This document shows, piece after piece, positions 21,814-31,029 of a stretch of 54,036 nucleotides of DNA. The notes beneath the pieces are model-generated. The model saw only the letters and a list, made by a program, of their open reading frames with translations, was not told the DNA's origin and ran no database searches. Every line of letters starts with the position of its first letter. The first letter of the stretch is position 1. Origin of the DNA: SURF-58 sp041305085. GTDB lineage: Archaea > Nanobdellota > Nanobdellia > Woesearchaeales > UBA9642. The stretch spans positions 1 to 54,036 of the forward strand of contig JBFYMA010000009.1 of the NCBI GenBank assembly GCA_041305085.1, given 5' to 3'. The position numbers and the translations under genes are program-made.

Positions 21814-23436
21814 ATGGTAGCTGATATTGGATCAATGGTGAGAGGGTTCACCAATGAATTATTGTTTGCTAGAGATATTCCTTCTTTGTACCGAGTTCTT
21901 ACTAATAAAATTGATGAAATATCTGAGAGAATAGGTTTTGATGAAATTGCTATTCATGTCTGTACGGACGAGGATAATAACTTAGTTCCCGCAAATCCTG
22001 ATTTGAGTAATGTTTCTCAATTAGTAAGAGTGTACAGTACAACATTCACAGGAGAAGTTATGGCTGATTTACTTGATAAACCATTTGACCCTGAATCTAT
22101 TGCAAATGATGAGTTTATGATTCCTTATCAAACTAACGAAGTATTTGAAATGCCCAGAAGTGAGAAAAAAATTAAGGCTTTGATTAGCGCGGGAGTGTTG
22201 CATCCTAATATCTTGGATAACATTTCAAACGACTACGAATCAGTTTATGTTCCTAGGATGAAAAAGTCTGGCAAGATTCCCACCACTCCAGAAATGCATA
22301 GAGGGGGAATACATGTTCCTTTGTTGATTGATGGTGGATTTAATTACGGCCAAATTAACTTTTCAGTATTCAACCAGGACCCAGAAAAATATCCAGACCT
22401 TGCAAAGTTAACCTTAGAAGATGACATACCTGACAAGTACAAAGACATGATAAAAGAAATAACTTCTGAATTCTCGCCGATAATATTCAACATATTAAAA
22501 CTTCACAAAGAGCACAAATTAAGGACTGCTGCGGAACAGGCAAAAAAAGAAACTGAAGCGAAAAATCAAGAACTAAAACAGGCCTACTCCGACCTTGAAG
22601 TGTCTACTGCTGCTTTGATCGAGCAAGAGAAAAAGACCGCAGAGCAGAAGGCAAGGGCTGCGAGGGAAGAGGCTACTAGGGCAATTGCTGAGGGTGTTTT
22701 GCATGATATAGGAAATTTGGTGAATAGGGTTGACTCAAGTGTTAGGTTTGGGATGACTGATGTATATGATGAATATGCAGACTTTTCAAAGATTTTTGAG
22801 GAATTGAAAACTGTTCCTGAAGGCAAATTCAAATCAAAATTTGAGGAGCTTATGAGCCATGACTTTTGGGATGTTTTGAAGGATGGTGCAAGCAGCGTTC
22901 CTTTGGTGAGGGATAATCTTCTTGCTATTAATCATCTTTTGAAGTCCATAAGAACTGACTATGAGTTTTCATTCAAGGATGTTTATTTCAGCCAACTGGT
23001 AGAGTCTGAAGTCTCTGATTTAGAGCCGACCATGAAGAGCATGACAATTTCAAGAAACTATCTGACTGATCCTGTAAAAATAAATGTAGACCCTATTCAT
23101 GTTGGTCGTGTTATAGGAAATATTGTTAAAAATGCCTATGAAGCAATGATTAGCAAGCCAGATGGCAAGCTTATAATAACTGAATCAATGGCTGGCCCAG
23201 AAAAGGTCAAAATGTCTTTTCATGATAATGGTCAGGGAATTCCTGATCACATGAAGCCAAAAATATTCCAGTTATACACAACATCTAACGTTGTCAATTC
23301 AGACAGCAGAAAACGTGGTTTGGGGCTGTATACTTCTAAAAAGCTTGTTGAAGCCCATAAAGATGCAAGGCTTTATTTTGATTCACAGCTAGGAAAAGGA
23401 ACAACGTTTAACTTAGAATTTCCAGTTAGTGTTTAA
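21814..23436 (+). CDS. Cytoplasmic sensor histidine kinase
   Basis: 540 residues, no membrane segment. Residues 1-230 form a sensor region (GAF-like by overall feel, not certain), 235-290 a coiled coil rich in Glu/Lys/Ala, then the H-box GVLHDIGNLVNR (His297), N-box NIVKNAYEA (N440), G1 DNGQGIP (471-477) and G2 RGLGLYTSKK (501-510). All catalytic boxes are present. TATA near 21780-21790 gives a leaderless start. It is convergent with the MDH-like/receiver fusion, its most likely partner. The 3' end carries a 31-bp tandem duplication. Confidence 0.85.
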   Translation: MVADIGSMVRGFTNELLFARDIPSLYRVLTNKIDEISERIGFDEIAIHVCTDEDNNLVPANPDLSNVSQLVRVYSTTFTGEVMADLLDKPFDPESIANDEFMIPYQTNEVFEMPRSEKKIKALISAGVLHPNILDNISNDYESVYVPRMKKSGKIPTTPEMHRGGIHVPLLIDGGFNYGQINFSVFNQDPEKYPDLAKLTLEDDIPDKYKDMIKEITSEFSPIIFNILKLHKEHKLRTAAEQAKKETEAKNQELKQAYSDLEVSTAALIEQEKKTAEQKARAAREEATRAIAEGVLHDIGNLVNRVDSSVRFGMTDVYDEYADFSKIFEELKTVPEGKFKSKFEELMSHDFWDVLKDGASSVPLVRDNLLAINHLLKSIRTDYEFSFKDVYFSQLVESEVSDLEPTMKSMTISRNYLTDPVKINVDPIHVGRVIGNIVKNAYEAMISKPDGKLIITESMAGPEKVKMSFHDNGQGIPDHMKPKIFQLYTTSNVVNSDSRKRGLGLYTSKKLVEAHKDARLYFDSQLGKGTTFNLEFPVSV

Positions 23437-23482
23437 TCAGCTTATTAAAACTCCAGTTAGTGTTTAATCAGCTTATTAAAAC
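23421..23482. repeat. 31-bp perfect tandem duplication
   Basis: The unit beginning TCCAGTTAGTGTTTAATCAG occurs at 23421-23451 and again at 23452-23482 with no difference. It spans the kinase stop codon and reaches the end of the convergent gene, so each copy carries the same TAA. A very recent slippage event, or an assembly artefact. Confidence 0.9.
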
Positions 23483-24987
23483 TATTTAACTAATTTCTGT
23501 GTAGGCCTAAAAACCCTTCCCATAAGGTATTCAAAGCTTTTTGAATCTGCATAGTTTTCATCAGCTTGCAGAAATGGCTTTATTATAAATCCTGCAATGT
23601 AAGGTGCTCCCATCATATCTGCTGCCTGCTCTATGTTTGTTTGGGCTGATAGCATTATTGCTTTCATCATTGGCTGGATTTTGTGTGCTTCTTCAAGAAT
23701 CTTGTGGCCAAGCTCTCCGCCCAGCAGCACTTCGTCTGTAAGCGCCAGGTCATAAAGGTTTCTCTCCACCAAACTAAGCATCTCTTTTCTGCCTTTAGCT
23801 ATGTCTATCTGAAGCTCGTTCTTTTCTGAGAATTCAGAGTTCTTTTTTGCACATCTGGTTATAATTTTTTGCAAATCCTTTGCCGCCTGGTCTTCATCTT
23901 CAATTATTAAAATCCTTCTGTGCTGACTGTCTGTTGCTGCATACTCCTTTACTCCTGTAATTCCTTCTTTTCCTTCATAGCTTTCTATTATGGATTTGGC
24001 AACTTCATCCAGTTTGGATAGTTCTGCACTACTTAAGAGGTCTAGCCTTGGAACAAACTGCCTGTTTTTCTTTTCTGTTGGCACAACTATGTGGGCTTGA
24101 TTGTGCAAATAACCCCAAGACATAACTGGATGGTTGTCTGCAAGATAAAATGTCAGCATGTCCAGAAGTGCTCCTGCTGCTGCATCTGCACTATAGCCAA
24201 GTGTGCCTGCAACCAAAGGGCCTTCTATCAATGTTTTCTCCTTGGCATCACTTATTATTCTTGAATCATGATCTGTTAAGGGCTTTTCGTTTATTCTTAC
24301 AAGGTTGTTTAGGAAAATGTTTCCTGTTCTTGAGTGGTCACCCACAACCAGCACATTTTCTATTTTGTTTCTTTCCAGTTTTTCTGCCTCTTCCATAAGT
24401 CTGAACCAGTTTTCTCCTGAATTGTATCTTTGGCCTAATTCTTGGTTGGTAGAAATATGTGCTGCCAGGTTCAGGTTGTCGATCCACCTGTTTCTGTCCA
24501 GAACAGCGCCAAACTGCATTATTTTTTCAGGATCAATATTTGAGTATTCCTGAAAAAGATTGGAAAATGGGCCAACAGGGTTGCTCACCATGAAAACCTG
24601 GCCATTGAAATCTTTTTTTGCATATGCCTGGGCTATTTTTCTTATGAGCTTGGCATCATAGGGGACTGTCTGTTCTCTTATGAACTTCTTGCTTATGTTT
24701 TTGTAGCTGTAGCCTTCTTTTGCGGCAATGATATGTATTCCGTTGTTTGGAAGGGTTTCGTATGATTCATGCCTTATTATTGTTACAGGGTTGCGTTCTC
24801 CTCTCAAACCTCTTAATTCACACACTCTTGCCTGTGATTTTGTAAGCCCTGAAGGGCTTTGTTCCGAATCCCTGTTGTATACATGTATTTCTCTTATGCC
24901 GTACTCCTGCGCTTTGGCAGTCATGGCCTTGGCCATGCTGTATCCTGTGTTTCCGAAACCTACTATTGTAGCTTTTTCAATACCCAT
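23482..24987 (-). CDS. Malate/lactate-dehydrogenase-like domain fused to a response-regulator receiver
   Basis: 501 residues. The N-terminal 320 residues follow the L-lactate/malate dehydrogenase plan: GFGNTG (10-15) for NAD binding, MVSNPVGPF (133-141, compare TNPVD), GAVLDRNR (160-167, the LD..R substrate site) and VVGDHS (214-219, compare GEHG with the catalytic His). Residues 357-495 are a receiver: E363-D364 acidic pair, phospho-acceptor D418 (ALTDEVL), S447 and K470 (IIKPF). The link (325-355) is short. TATA CTTTATAAATG is 27 bases before the start. Probably the partner of the adjacent histidine kinase, with phosphorylation controlling a dehydrogenase-type output or NAD-state sensing. 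Confidence 0.8.
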   Translation of the reverse strand: MGIEKATIVGFGNTGYSMAKAMTAKAQEYGIREIHVYNRDSEQSPSGLTKSQARVCELRGLRGERNPVTIIRHESYETLPNNGIHIIAAKEGYSYKNISKKFIREQTVPYDAKLIRKIAQAYAKKDFNGQVFMVSNPVGPFSNLFQEYSNIDPEKIMQFGAVLDRNRWIDNLNLAAHISTNQELGQRYNSGENWFRLMEEAEKLERNKIENVLVVGDHSRTGNIFLNNLVRINEKPLTDHDSRIISDAKEKTLIEGPLVAGTLGYSADAAAGALLDMLTFYLADNHPVMSWGYLHNQAHIVVPTEKKNRQFVPRLDLLSSAELSKLDEVAKSIIESYEGKEGITGVKEYAATDSQHRRILIIEDEDQAAKDLQKIITRCAKKNSEFSEKNELQIDIAKGRKEMLSLVERNLYDLALTDEVLLGGELGHKILEEAHKIQPMMKAIMLSAQTNIEQAADMMGAPYIAGFIIKPFLQADENYADSKSFEYLMGRVFRPTQKLVK

Positions 24988-25046
24988 ACTAAAAGTTAAA
25001 TAACCCTCATTTATAAAGCTTTCGCTTTTTAACTACTGTTTAGTGA

Positions 25047-26477
25047 TTAATAATTAAAATCAACCATTCCCAGAATAAAATATGATCCCTGATGTGGAAG
25101 GAAAAGGTTTATGTCTGCAGAGTTAACGTTTCTCCTTACAACATGGGAATCAATCCTTTTCTTTACAAAAAGCCATTCCTCTTCGTTTCCATGAACCACT
25201 GTTAGCAGATGCTTTCTCAGGTCTCTCTCTTTCAAGACATTGTTTGAAATATCTGTGACTTCTGCCAGCTCATCAAAGCCTATTATTCCAAGAACTGTGC
25301 CCACAATCTCTTCCCTCAATATCTTTGATTTTGCACTCATATTATCAATTATTACCAGATCCATTGAATGGCTTTTTTTGTCAAGCTTTCCCTGGATGAT
25401 CTCTGCGTTTTCCTTTACTTCTGAAATAAATATTTCCAGATTTTTCAGCTCTTTTTCATTATATCTTCCAAAATCAGAATTATTGTTTGTTGGGTCTGAA
25501 TCCTTGTAGTTTTTGGACTGTTTTTTTAGCTCAGCAACAAACTTTTCCTTGATTGCCTTTTCCACAAAGACTGGAGTGGTGGATATGCAATGGGCTCCTC
25601 TTGCATCAATACAGCCTTCAATAACCAATTTTGCAGCCTGGGAAATATCTGCATTTTTTGTTACTATAATAACAGGCAATCCTGAGCCATACCTGCTGAG
25701 CTTCACATCCTTTGAGTAATCCCTTGTAATTACTCTATTCTCATCCTTTTCATATATAATACTGTTTATGGTTTTTGTGGAGCCAAACATTACAGCATGC
25801 TTCACGCTTTCCAGAAGCATCCTGACAAAGCCTGTGCTTTCAGGCTTTTTTGAGTCCCAGGTAATAAGTTGGCCTCCTTCTGGAAAGCCATGCTTTTTCA
25901 TGAGCTCAAAAAAGTGAAAAGTGACAAAATCCCTGGTGCTGGCCCTGACAACCAGATGGCTTCCTGCAAGAATTCCCTGCGCCAGCACAAAAAACTGCTC
26001 AAATGAGTCCATGTTTCCTGAAAGCGCAACAAATGTTGGTTGGTAGAGCTGATAGGTTTTTCTTCCAATCTCTTTTTCTTTAAAAACAATGCTTTCTCCT
26101 TCTACAAAATTTTTCTTGCTCCCAAAAACCACTTTCATGAAGTCATCAATATTCTCAATCCACTCTTTGAGTTTTGATAGGGGTGCAACAATATGCTTCA
26201 CAGGGGTTCCGCGAAGCATTGCGACTTTTTTTACAAAAATTTTGTCGCTCAAATAATCATCCAGCATGATTTTTACTATTTTTGCCCGCTCATCAAAAGG
26301 CTTTGATTTTATCTTTTCCTGCTGTTCGCCAATGGCTCTTCTCAGCTTTCTCACTTCGAAGCCATCAGCATCAGGAACCTTTGCAAGAATATCTTTTCCA
26401 GTATAGTCAAACACATCTATATAGCTTTTTGAATCAACAAATTCCCCGTTTATAAAATTTCTTACATGGATTACCAT
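25047..26477 (-). CDS. Aldehyde-dehydrogenase-superfamily protein
   Basis: 476 residues. The N-terminal INGEFVDS segment, SGNMDSF (catalytic-site Asn155), FGSTKT (compare FTGST), ARGAHCIST (nucleophile Cys297) and REEIVGTVLGI (compare EE.FGPVL) place it in the ALDH superfamily. The oxidative type is likely less probable than acyl-CoA/acyl-AMP reductase given the upstream adenylate-forming enzyme, as in LuxC-LuxE type pairs (inference). Its ATG lies inside the end of the PaaK-like gene (7-base overlap). Last gene of the V4R operon. Confidence 0.75.
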   Translation of the reverse strand: MVIHVRNFINGEFVDSKSYIDVFDYTGKDILAKVPDADGFEVRKLRRAIGEQQEKIKSKPFDERAKIVKIMLDDYLSDKIFVKKVAMLRGTPVKHIVAPLSKLKEWIENIDDFMKVVFGSKKNFVEGESIVFKEKEIGRKTYQLYQPTFVALSGNMDSFEQFFVLAQGILAGSHLVVRASTRDFVTFHFFELMKKHGFPEGGQLITWDSKKPESTGFVRMLLESVKHAVMFGSTKTINSIIYEKDENRVITRDYSKDVKLSRYGSGLPVIIVTKNADISQAAKLVIEGCIDARGAHCISTTPVFVEKAIKEKFVAELKKQSKNYKDSDPTNNNSDFGRYNEKELKNLEIFISEVKENAEIIQGKLDKKSHSMDLVIIDNMSAKSKILREEIVGTVLGIIGFDELAEVTDISNNVLKERDLRKHLLTVVHGNEEEWLFVKKRIDSHVVRRNVNSADINLFLPHQGSYFILGMVDFNY

Positions 26478-27565
26478 ACTTCACATCCGCCTTCCAGCTT
26501 GTCCTGAACATACAAAACTCTCTGGACATCCTTTATTTTTGGGGTTGTCCTTCCGCAGGCGCATTTTTCTTCAATATATGTTGCCTCATCCCCTACCAAA
26601 AATCTGAACAATTGGGTTGCTTTGCTAACATCTATGCCTTTTTCTGTGGATGAGCCAATTCTGGATATTACAATGAATCCCCTTTCCCCGCTTTTGACCT
26701 GCTCTCCTTTTTCGTTCACCACTTCCAGAAGAACATTTCCGTTTGTTATATGCAAAGAGTGCTTGTCTGCCTGGCAGTTTATGGCAGTTGGAAAAGCATC
26801 TGTTGAGCCGTAAATGTTTACAATGTGGTGTATGTCCAGCTCTGCCAGCTCCTGAATCAGCTCATCAGTCATTGGTGTACTGGAATGAATAATCATAAAA
26901 ACATTTTTTCCGTTGATGTAGCCATTTTTGTCAGCATTCAAAAAGTCAACAATGCTTCCGCCTTTTTTTGACCCTGACTGGGGTGTTGCTATGAGCACGT
27001 TTGCTTTGTATTTTTCCATCTGTTGCATTGCTTTTTCATCGTCAGAGCTGAAGTGCCTGGGTATAGTTATTCCGTTCAGCATCCTTATTATTGCATCAAA
27101 TGCAGGTCCTGCAATATGCCCCTGGTTGTAGCCGTTGAATGCTATAAGTGGATGCTTTATCTTTATTTCATCCATCATTCTTATTATTGACTCGGTGTTT
27201 GCCTTCCAGTCAGCATATGTCCAGAACATAGAGGTCGGTTCGCCGGTTGTTCCTCCGGTTCCTCTGTTAAGAAAAATTCTTTCTTCTCCTTTTGTTTTGT
27301 CTGTCTGAAGAAGCTTTTTTGGCAGAAGCCCATAAGGCCCAAGCTTTCTCACTGTCTCTTTTTTCAGGATTGGCAGCTTTCTGAAGTCCTCAATTGTTTT
27401 GATGTCAGAAGGCTTTATACCTTTCTTGTCAAAGCTTTCCCTGTAAAAATCCACATTTTCATAAGCATATTTCAGCTGTTTTTGTATTAATGACAGCAGA
27501 AACTTCTCTCTCTCAGATTTTGAGACTTTATCCAGCTGGGGATCCATAAAACTGTTTATGTTCAT
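26471..27565 (-). CDS. PaaK/LuxE-like adenylate-forming enzyme
   Basis: 364 residues. LKYAYENVDFYRESF, IEDFRKLPIL and RGTGGTTGEPT (101-111) are hallmarks of phenylacetate-CoA-ligase-type adenylating enzymes; VNIYGSTDA is motif A5 and CACGRTTPKI the end of the large domain. It stops about 60-70 residues short of PaaK, lacking most of the C-terminal lid domain that carries the catalytic lysine. It may therefore only form acyl-adenylate, or hand it to the overlapping ALDH partner. Ribosome binding site GGAGG is 7 bases before ATG. Confidence 0.75.
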   Translation of the reverse strand: MNINSFMDPQLDKVSKSEREKFLLSLIQKQLKYAYENVDFYRESFDKKGIKPSDIKTIEDFRKLPILKKETVRKLGPYGLLPKKLLQTDKTKGEERIFLNRGTGGTTGEPTSMFWTYADWKANTESIIRMMDEIKIKHPLIAFNGYNQGHIAGPAFDAIIRMLNGITIPRHFSSDDEKAMQQMEKYKANVLIATPQSGSKKGGSIVDFLNADKNGYINGKNVFMIIHSSTPMTDELIQELAELDIHHIVNIYGSTDAFPTAINCQADKHSLHITNGNVLLEVVNEKGEQVKSGERGFIVISRIGSSTEKGIDVSKATQLFRFLVGDEATYIEEKCACGRTTPKIKDVQRVLYVQDKLEGGCEVW

Positions 27566-27629
27566 GATGCAGCCTCCTTTATTTAATTAAAAAAAAAGAA
27601 AGGCATTTTTCTATAAAAATCTATCGCTG

Positions 27630-28970
27630 CTATTCTGTAAACAGGCGGTCATATATGAGCAGTGCAGACACTGACTGGTTGACAGTCTGGCACGCAATGT
27701 TTCTTTTGCCCCCTATCTCCCCAAAGGTATGGAATCCTATCAAAGGAGTGTTTTTGTACTTTTTTGTAACTGAATCAACCTCCACAGACACATCCTCTCC
27801 CAGCAGTGCTTTCCTTCCGCAGCAGTCAAACACAAAAGCCAGTGCAGGAGGCTTTCCTCCTTTTACAAAGCTGTCAGCTTCAGCAACGCCATCCCTTATG
27901 GAGTTAATGGTTTTGTTCTTGTCGAAGTCCATTATTGTTACTGCTGAGTTTTCTGCCAGCTTCATAACTGAATGCATTGTTTTTTTGTCCTTGTTTGGCA
28001 TTGCCTCTTTTATGTAGGTGTTGCCGTTGGGGTCAATTATGCCCAGAGGCCTTGAAAAGGTGTATTTGAATGGGTCTTTTACCATGTCATCCACATCAAT
28101 GCCTACAAGCCTGGAATACTCCTCCAGTGCAGGCTTGCCGTTTATCTCCACAATTGTGTGGCCGTCATCTGCAAGCCTTGTAAGAACTCCCACTTCTCTT
28201 GTCTTTATGTATCCATGGCTTAGGTTGTGGGCAAAGTAAAGGTTTGAAACCACAAAAAGCACAACAGCCCCGTGCCTGAGAACCTTGCCTTCTGCAAAAT
28301 GGAATATGTTTGTAACATTTTTTTGCAGGAAGTCATTCAGGTTGCTGCTTGCAGAGCCCCCAATTATGGGAATGTTCGGACCGGTAATGTTGAATACCCC
28401 TTCCAGAAATTCTGTTTCTCTTCCAGGAACATTCTGCCCTTTGATAGACTCTATTCCATTAATAAACAATAGGGCAAAGTATGGAAGCGTCTTGACTATG
28501 TCATCATACTTTTTAGTCTGCGCCCTTCTGAACTGGACATAGGGATCCATATACTGGTCTCTGTTGACTTTTTCCATGGCCATCTTTATTGCGGTTTCGC
28601 CATTCTGAACAGGCTTTTTCTTATAGTTCTCAACATAGCCCACCCCAAAATGAAGGTGCTGGCTAAAAATGCAGAGGACTGTGAGCTCACCAACATAATA
28701 CCCTCTTAAGTTAGTGAATTGAGTATCTGTGCTTGTCCCGATCCAGTTTGTTCCTATAACTTCATTTATTCCTTTGGCGATTTTTTCAGCATCATACTTT
28801 GAGTCAGCGTAAACTATGGTCATTGTTGGCTTTTCAGCCTTGTCCTTTATTGCCTGCTGTGCAGCGTCTTTTGCAGCTTCGTATCCATCATCTTTATTGC
28901 TTGAGCCAAGGCCTATATTTATATATTTTCCATTTGTTGAAAACAGTTTTTCCAGAATCTTTTTTACCAT
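27630..28970 (-). CDS. FIST sensor-domain protein
   Basis: 446 residues. The pattern (YADSKYDAEKIAKGIN, GGSASSNL, HGYIKTREVGVLTRL, DCCGRKALL, GFHTFGEIGG) is that of FIST_N plus FIST_C, a sensory module thought to bind small molecules such as amino acids. No kinase or output domain is attached, as is common in archaea. The start at 28970 follows GAGGTGG; the frame's extra three codons (from GTG at 28979) are inside that ribosome binding site. Its operon neighbours, V4R and acyl-activating enzymes, suggest it senses or presents a related ligand. Confidence 0.8.
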   Translation of the reverse strand: MVKKILEKLFSTNGKYINIGLGSSNKDDGYEAAKDAAQQAIKDKAEKPTMTIVYADSKYDAEKIAKGINEVIGTNWIGTSTDTQFTNLRGYYVGELTVLCIFSQHLHFGVGYVENYKKKPVQNGETAIKMAMEKVNRDQYMDPYVQFRRAQTKKYDDIVKTLPYFALLFINGIESIKGQNVPGRETEFLEGVFNITGPNIPIIGGSASSNLNDFLQKNVTNIFHFAEGKVLRHGAVVLFVVSNLYFAHNLSHGYIKTREVGVLTRLADDGHTIVEINGKPALEEYSRLVGIDVDDMVKDPFKYTFSRPLGIIDPNGNTYIKEAMPNKDKKTMHSVMKLAENSAVTIMDFDKNKTINSIRDGVAEADSFVKGGKPPALAFVFDCCGRKALLGEDVSVEVDSVTKKYKNTPLIGFHTFGEIGGKRNIACQTVNQSVSALLIYDRLFTE

Positions 28971-28982
28971 TCTTTCCACCTC

Positions 28983-29441
28983 TTATTTATTTCGTATATC
29001 TTTAAGCTTTGTCCAGGTATCATATGTAAGGCTTTGCTCTTTCTGACTTTGAACCTCTATGCTGTCCACAAACATTTTGCTTATTGGAGTTTCAGGCAGT
29101 ACCTTTAAAAGTGTTTCCTGAAGTGCTTTCTTGAATTTTTCTGCAAGCTTTTCTTCAGTGAAATGTGCATTTATCGCAACTGGTTTGTCCATTAAAACCT
29201 CTAAAAACCCGTTTTTGTCAAACATATACCTTTCGTAGTATTTGGCTTCTATTATGTCCATACCCATATAGAAGATGTTTTGGCCAAAATTCTTTTCTAA
29301 TAATTCTATAAATTTTATCAGCTCTTGCTGTGATTTCTGTTGCTCCTTTAACCCCTGTTCTATGTTTTTAGTGGGGCTTACCGAAAACGGGCAAATCTCG
29401 TTAACATCCAGCACTGCCACGAATATGTGTTTGGTTTTCAT
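28983..29441 (-). CDS. Unrecognised 152-residue soluble protein in the V4R-FIST operon
   Basis: No family recognised. Strand-helix pattern: MKTKHIFVAVLDVNEICPFSV at the start, a Gln/Lys-rich helix (LKEQQKSQQELIKFIELLEK), then a mixed domain. Soluble, no signal peptide. Well-formed ribosome binding site GAGGT 8 bases before ATG. It lies 12 bases from both its neighbours' ends, so it is a real operon member; a heme/ligand-handling or adaptor role can only be guessed. Confidence 0.65.
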   Translation of the reverse strand: MKTKHIFVAVLDVNEICPFSVSPTKNIEQGLKEQQKSQQELIKFIELLEKNFGQNIFYMGMDIIEAKYYERYMFDKNGFLEVLMDKPVAINAHFTEEKLAEKFKKALQETLLKVLPETPISKMFVDSIEVQSQKEQSLTYDTWTKLKDIRNK

Positions 29442-29454
29442 GATTATTACCTCT

Positions 29455-29958
29455 TTATTGCACTACGAAATTGCAGCTTTTTCCTCCTTTTATTGAACAG
29501 CTCTTCTCCTCGCAGTCCACGCTTTTTCCAAAAATGGCTGAAAATGATCCTGCGAGCACTGCTGAAATAAACAGGCATACAGGCTCTTTGCCTTTTTTTC
29601 CCATTTTTTTGTAAGCCTTAACTATTGGGCTGTCTGTAAGGTTTAAAAAAACTCTTTTGTCTTCCCTGTTTAGCTTCATTATCTCTATTTTTCCAAAACC
29701 CAGGCTGCCGAAAAGCGCAGCCAGCGTATCTTCTGAAATGCTTGCAGGATTTGAGCCAAGGATTTTTGTATAGCTCTTGACTTTTTCCTCTGCGTTTTTC
29801 TTTATTATCTTGTAGAACTCTTCCTTGTTGATGTCCTGGATGAGCGCCACAAAGTCGGTGTCCAGCAAGAACTGATCCTGCTTAAGAAGCTCTATCCTAG
29901 AGTTTTCCATGCTGAACTGGCGCAGGAACATCAGCCGCTTTATGAATTCGTTTAACAT
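29455..29958 (-). CDS. V4R-domain protein 1
   Basis: 167 residues. The C-terminal block PVCLFISAVLAGSFSAIFGK, VDCEEKSC, GKSCNFVV is the Cys-rich end of the V4R (4-vinyl-reductase) domain, a small-ligand-binding module with conserved cysteines. The N-terminal half is helical and shares its beginning (EF..RL.F..QF) with the second V4R protein at 35134. First gene of the operon with FIST, PaaK-like and ALDH genes; divergent from the PP2C-like gene. Confidence 0.75.
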   Translation of the reverse strand: MLNEFIKRLMFLRQFSMENSRIELLKQDQFLLDTDFVALIQDINKEEFYKIIKKNAEEKVKSYTKILGSNPASISEDTLAALFGSLGFGKIEIMKLNREDKRVFLNLTDSPIVKAYKKMGKKGKEPVCLFISAVLAGSFSAIFGKSVDCEEKSCSIKGGKSCNFVVQ

Positions 29959-30173
29959 TGATAAAAACCTCTATAATCTACTTATGGATATATATGGCCT
30001 TTGGATACTTAAATCTTTCGCATGATTCGTGATAAATCTTTAGCAAATTCTGGATTTATTGAAAAAGGATTATTTTTGGATTTTGGGGCTTAAATGTACA
30101 AGAATAAAAAATAACTACTGCAAAGTGGTTAAAAAACGAAACGTTTATAAATAAGAAGTATTCCATTTATGCC

Positions 30174-30995
30174 ATGAAGCCCAAGCTTGTGTTTGATGAA
30201 TACTGCATGAAAAAAATTCACAGTTCTTTAACAGATGAGCCTATTACTGTTCACACCAAGGATTTTAATATGGCTGTTTTCTATATGCCACTGCAGGATC
30301 CTGAAGATCCGCCTGAAAAAGGAATGTATGGAGGGGACTCTGTCTCTGTTTATGAATTGGAGGATGGAAGAACATTCTTTATGCTTAGAAACGGCGTAGG
30401 GCACGGAAAAACAGGAAGAGAAGCTATAAAAGAAGGGAATAGAATATTAGAAAAACTGATTAACCAAAAATCTCAAACTTTGGATTATTTTAGCAGGTTA
30501 GATTTATTGGCTCTTAATTTGAATCAAGGCATTATAAAGAAAGAAAACTCTTTCAACTACGCTATGGCTTTAGCTTTCGCAACTAATGAATTAAATAAAC
30601 TTAACTATACCTACAGAGGTGACTGTAAATTGTTTTTATTTAATAAACAAGGGGAAATAATTAATAATGATGATTCAATTAATTATCCTGTTGGCTGGTT
30701 CACTTCAGAAAATCAAGATCAAGATAATAAATATGTTTTGAAAAATATTTCTTTTTTGGCAGGAGATAAATTAATTTGTGTAAGTGATGGTGTTTTATAT
30801 GCTGGAATTGGGGAAGATCCAATAAAAAAAGGTTTTGGAGAAATTGAATTAACAGAATTTATAAAGTTAAATTCTAGACTATTTCCAGATGTTTTTATAA
30901 AGAAAATGAATGCTGCTGTATCTCATTACATGCAAAGTCAAGAATTAAGGGATGATTACACAATAATTGTTGCGGAAAAAAATAACAAATTATAA
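30174..30995 (+). CDS. SpoIIE/RsbU-type PP2C phosphatase
   Basis: 273 residues. YGGDSVS (D55), RNGVGHGKTG (73-80, compare ADGMGHG), KLICVSDGV and LRDDYTIIV are the metal-binding blocks of SpoIIE-type phosphatases. The first Asp of DG.GHG is Asn (N73), so activity could be weak. Such phosphatases dephosphorylate STAS proteins in partner-switching systems; a STAS-like gene follows. Leaderless start: GTTTATAAAT about 27 bases upstream of 30174. Confidence 0.75.
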   Translation: MKPKLVFDEYCMKKIHSSLTDEPITVHTKDFNMAVFYMPLQDPEDPPEKGMYGGDSVSVYELEDGRTFFMLRNGVGHGKTGREAIKEGNRILEKLINQKSQTLDYFSRLDLLALNLNQGIIKKENSFNYAMALAFATNELNKLNYTYRGDCKLFLFNKQGEIINNDDSINYPVGWFTSENQDQDNKYVLKNISFLAGDKLICVSDGVLYAGIGEDPIKKGFGEIELTEFIKLNSRLFPDVFIKKMNAAVSHYMQSQELRDDYTIIVAEKNNKL

Positions 30996-31029
30996 ATATT
31001 TCAACAGCTTAGCTGTTTACAGAGGAAGC

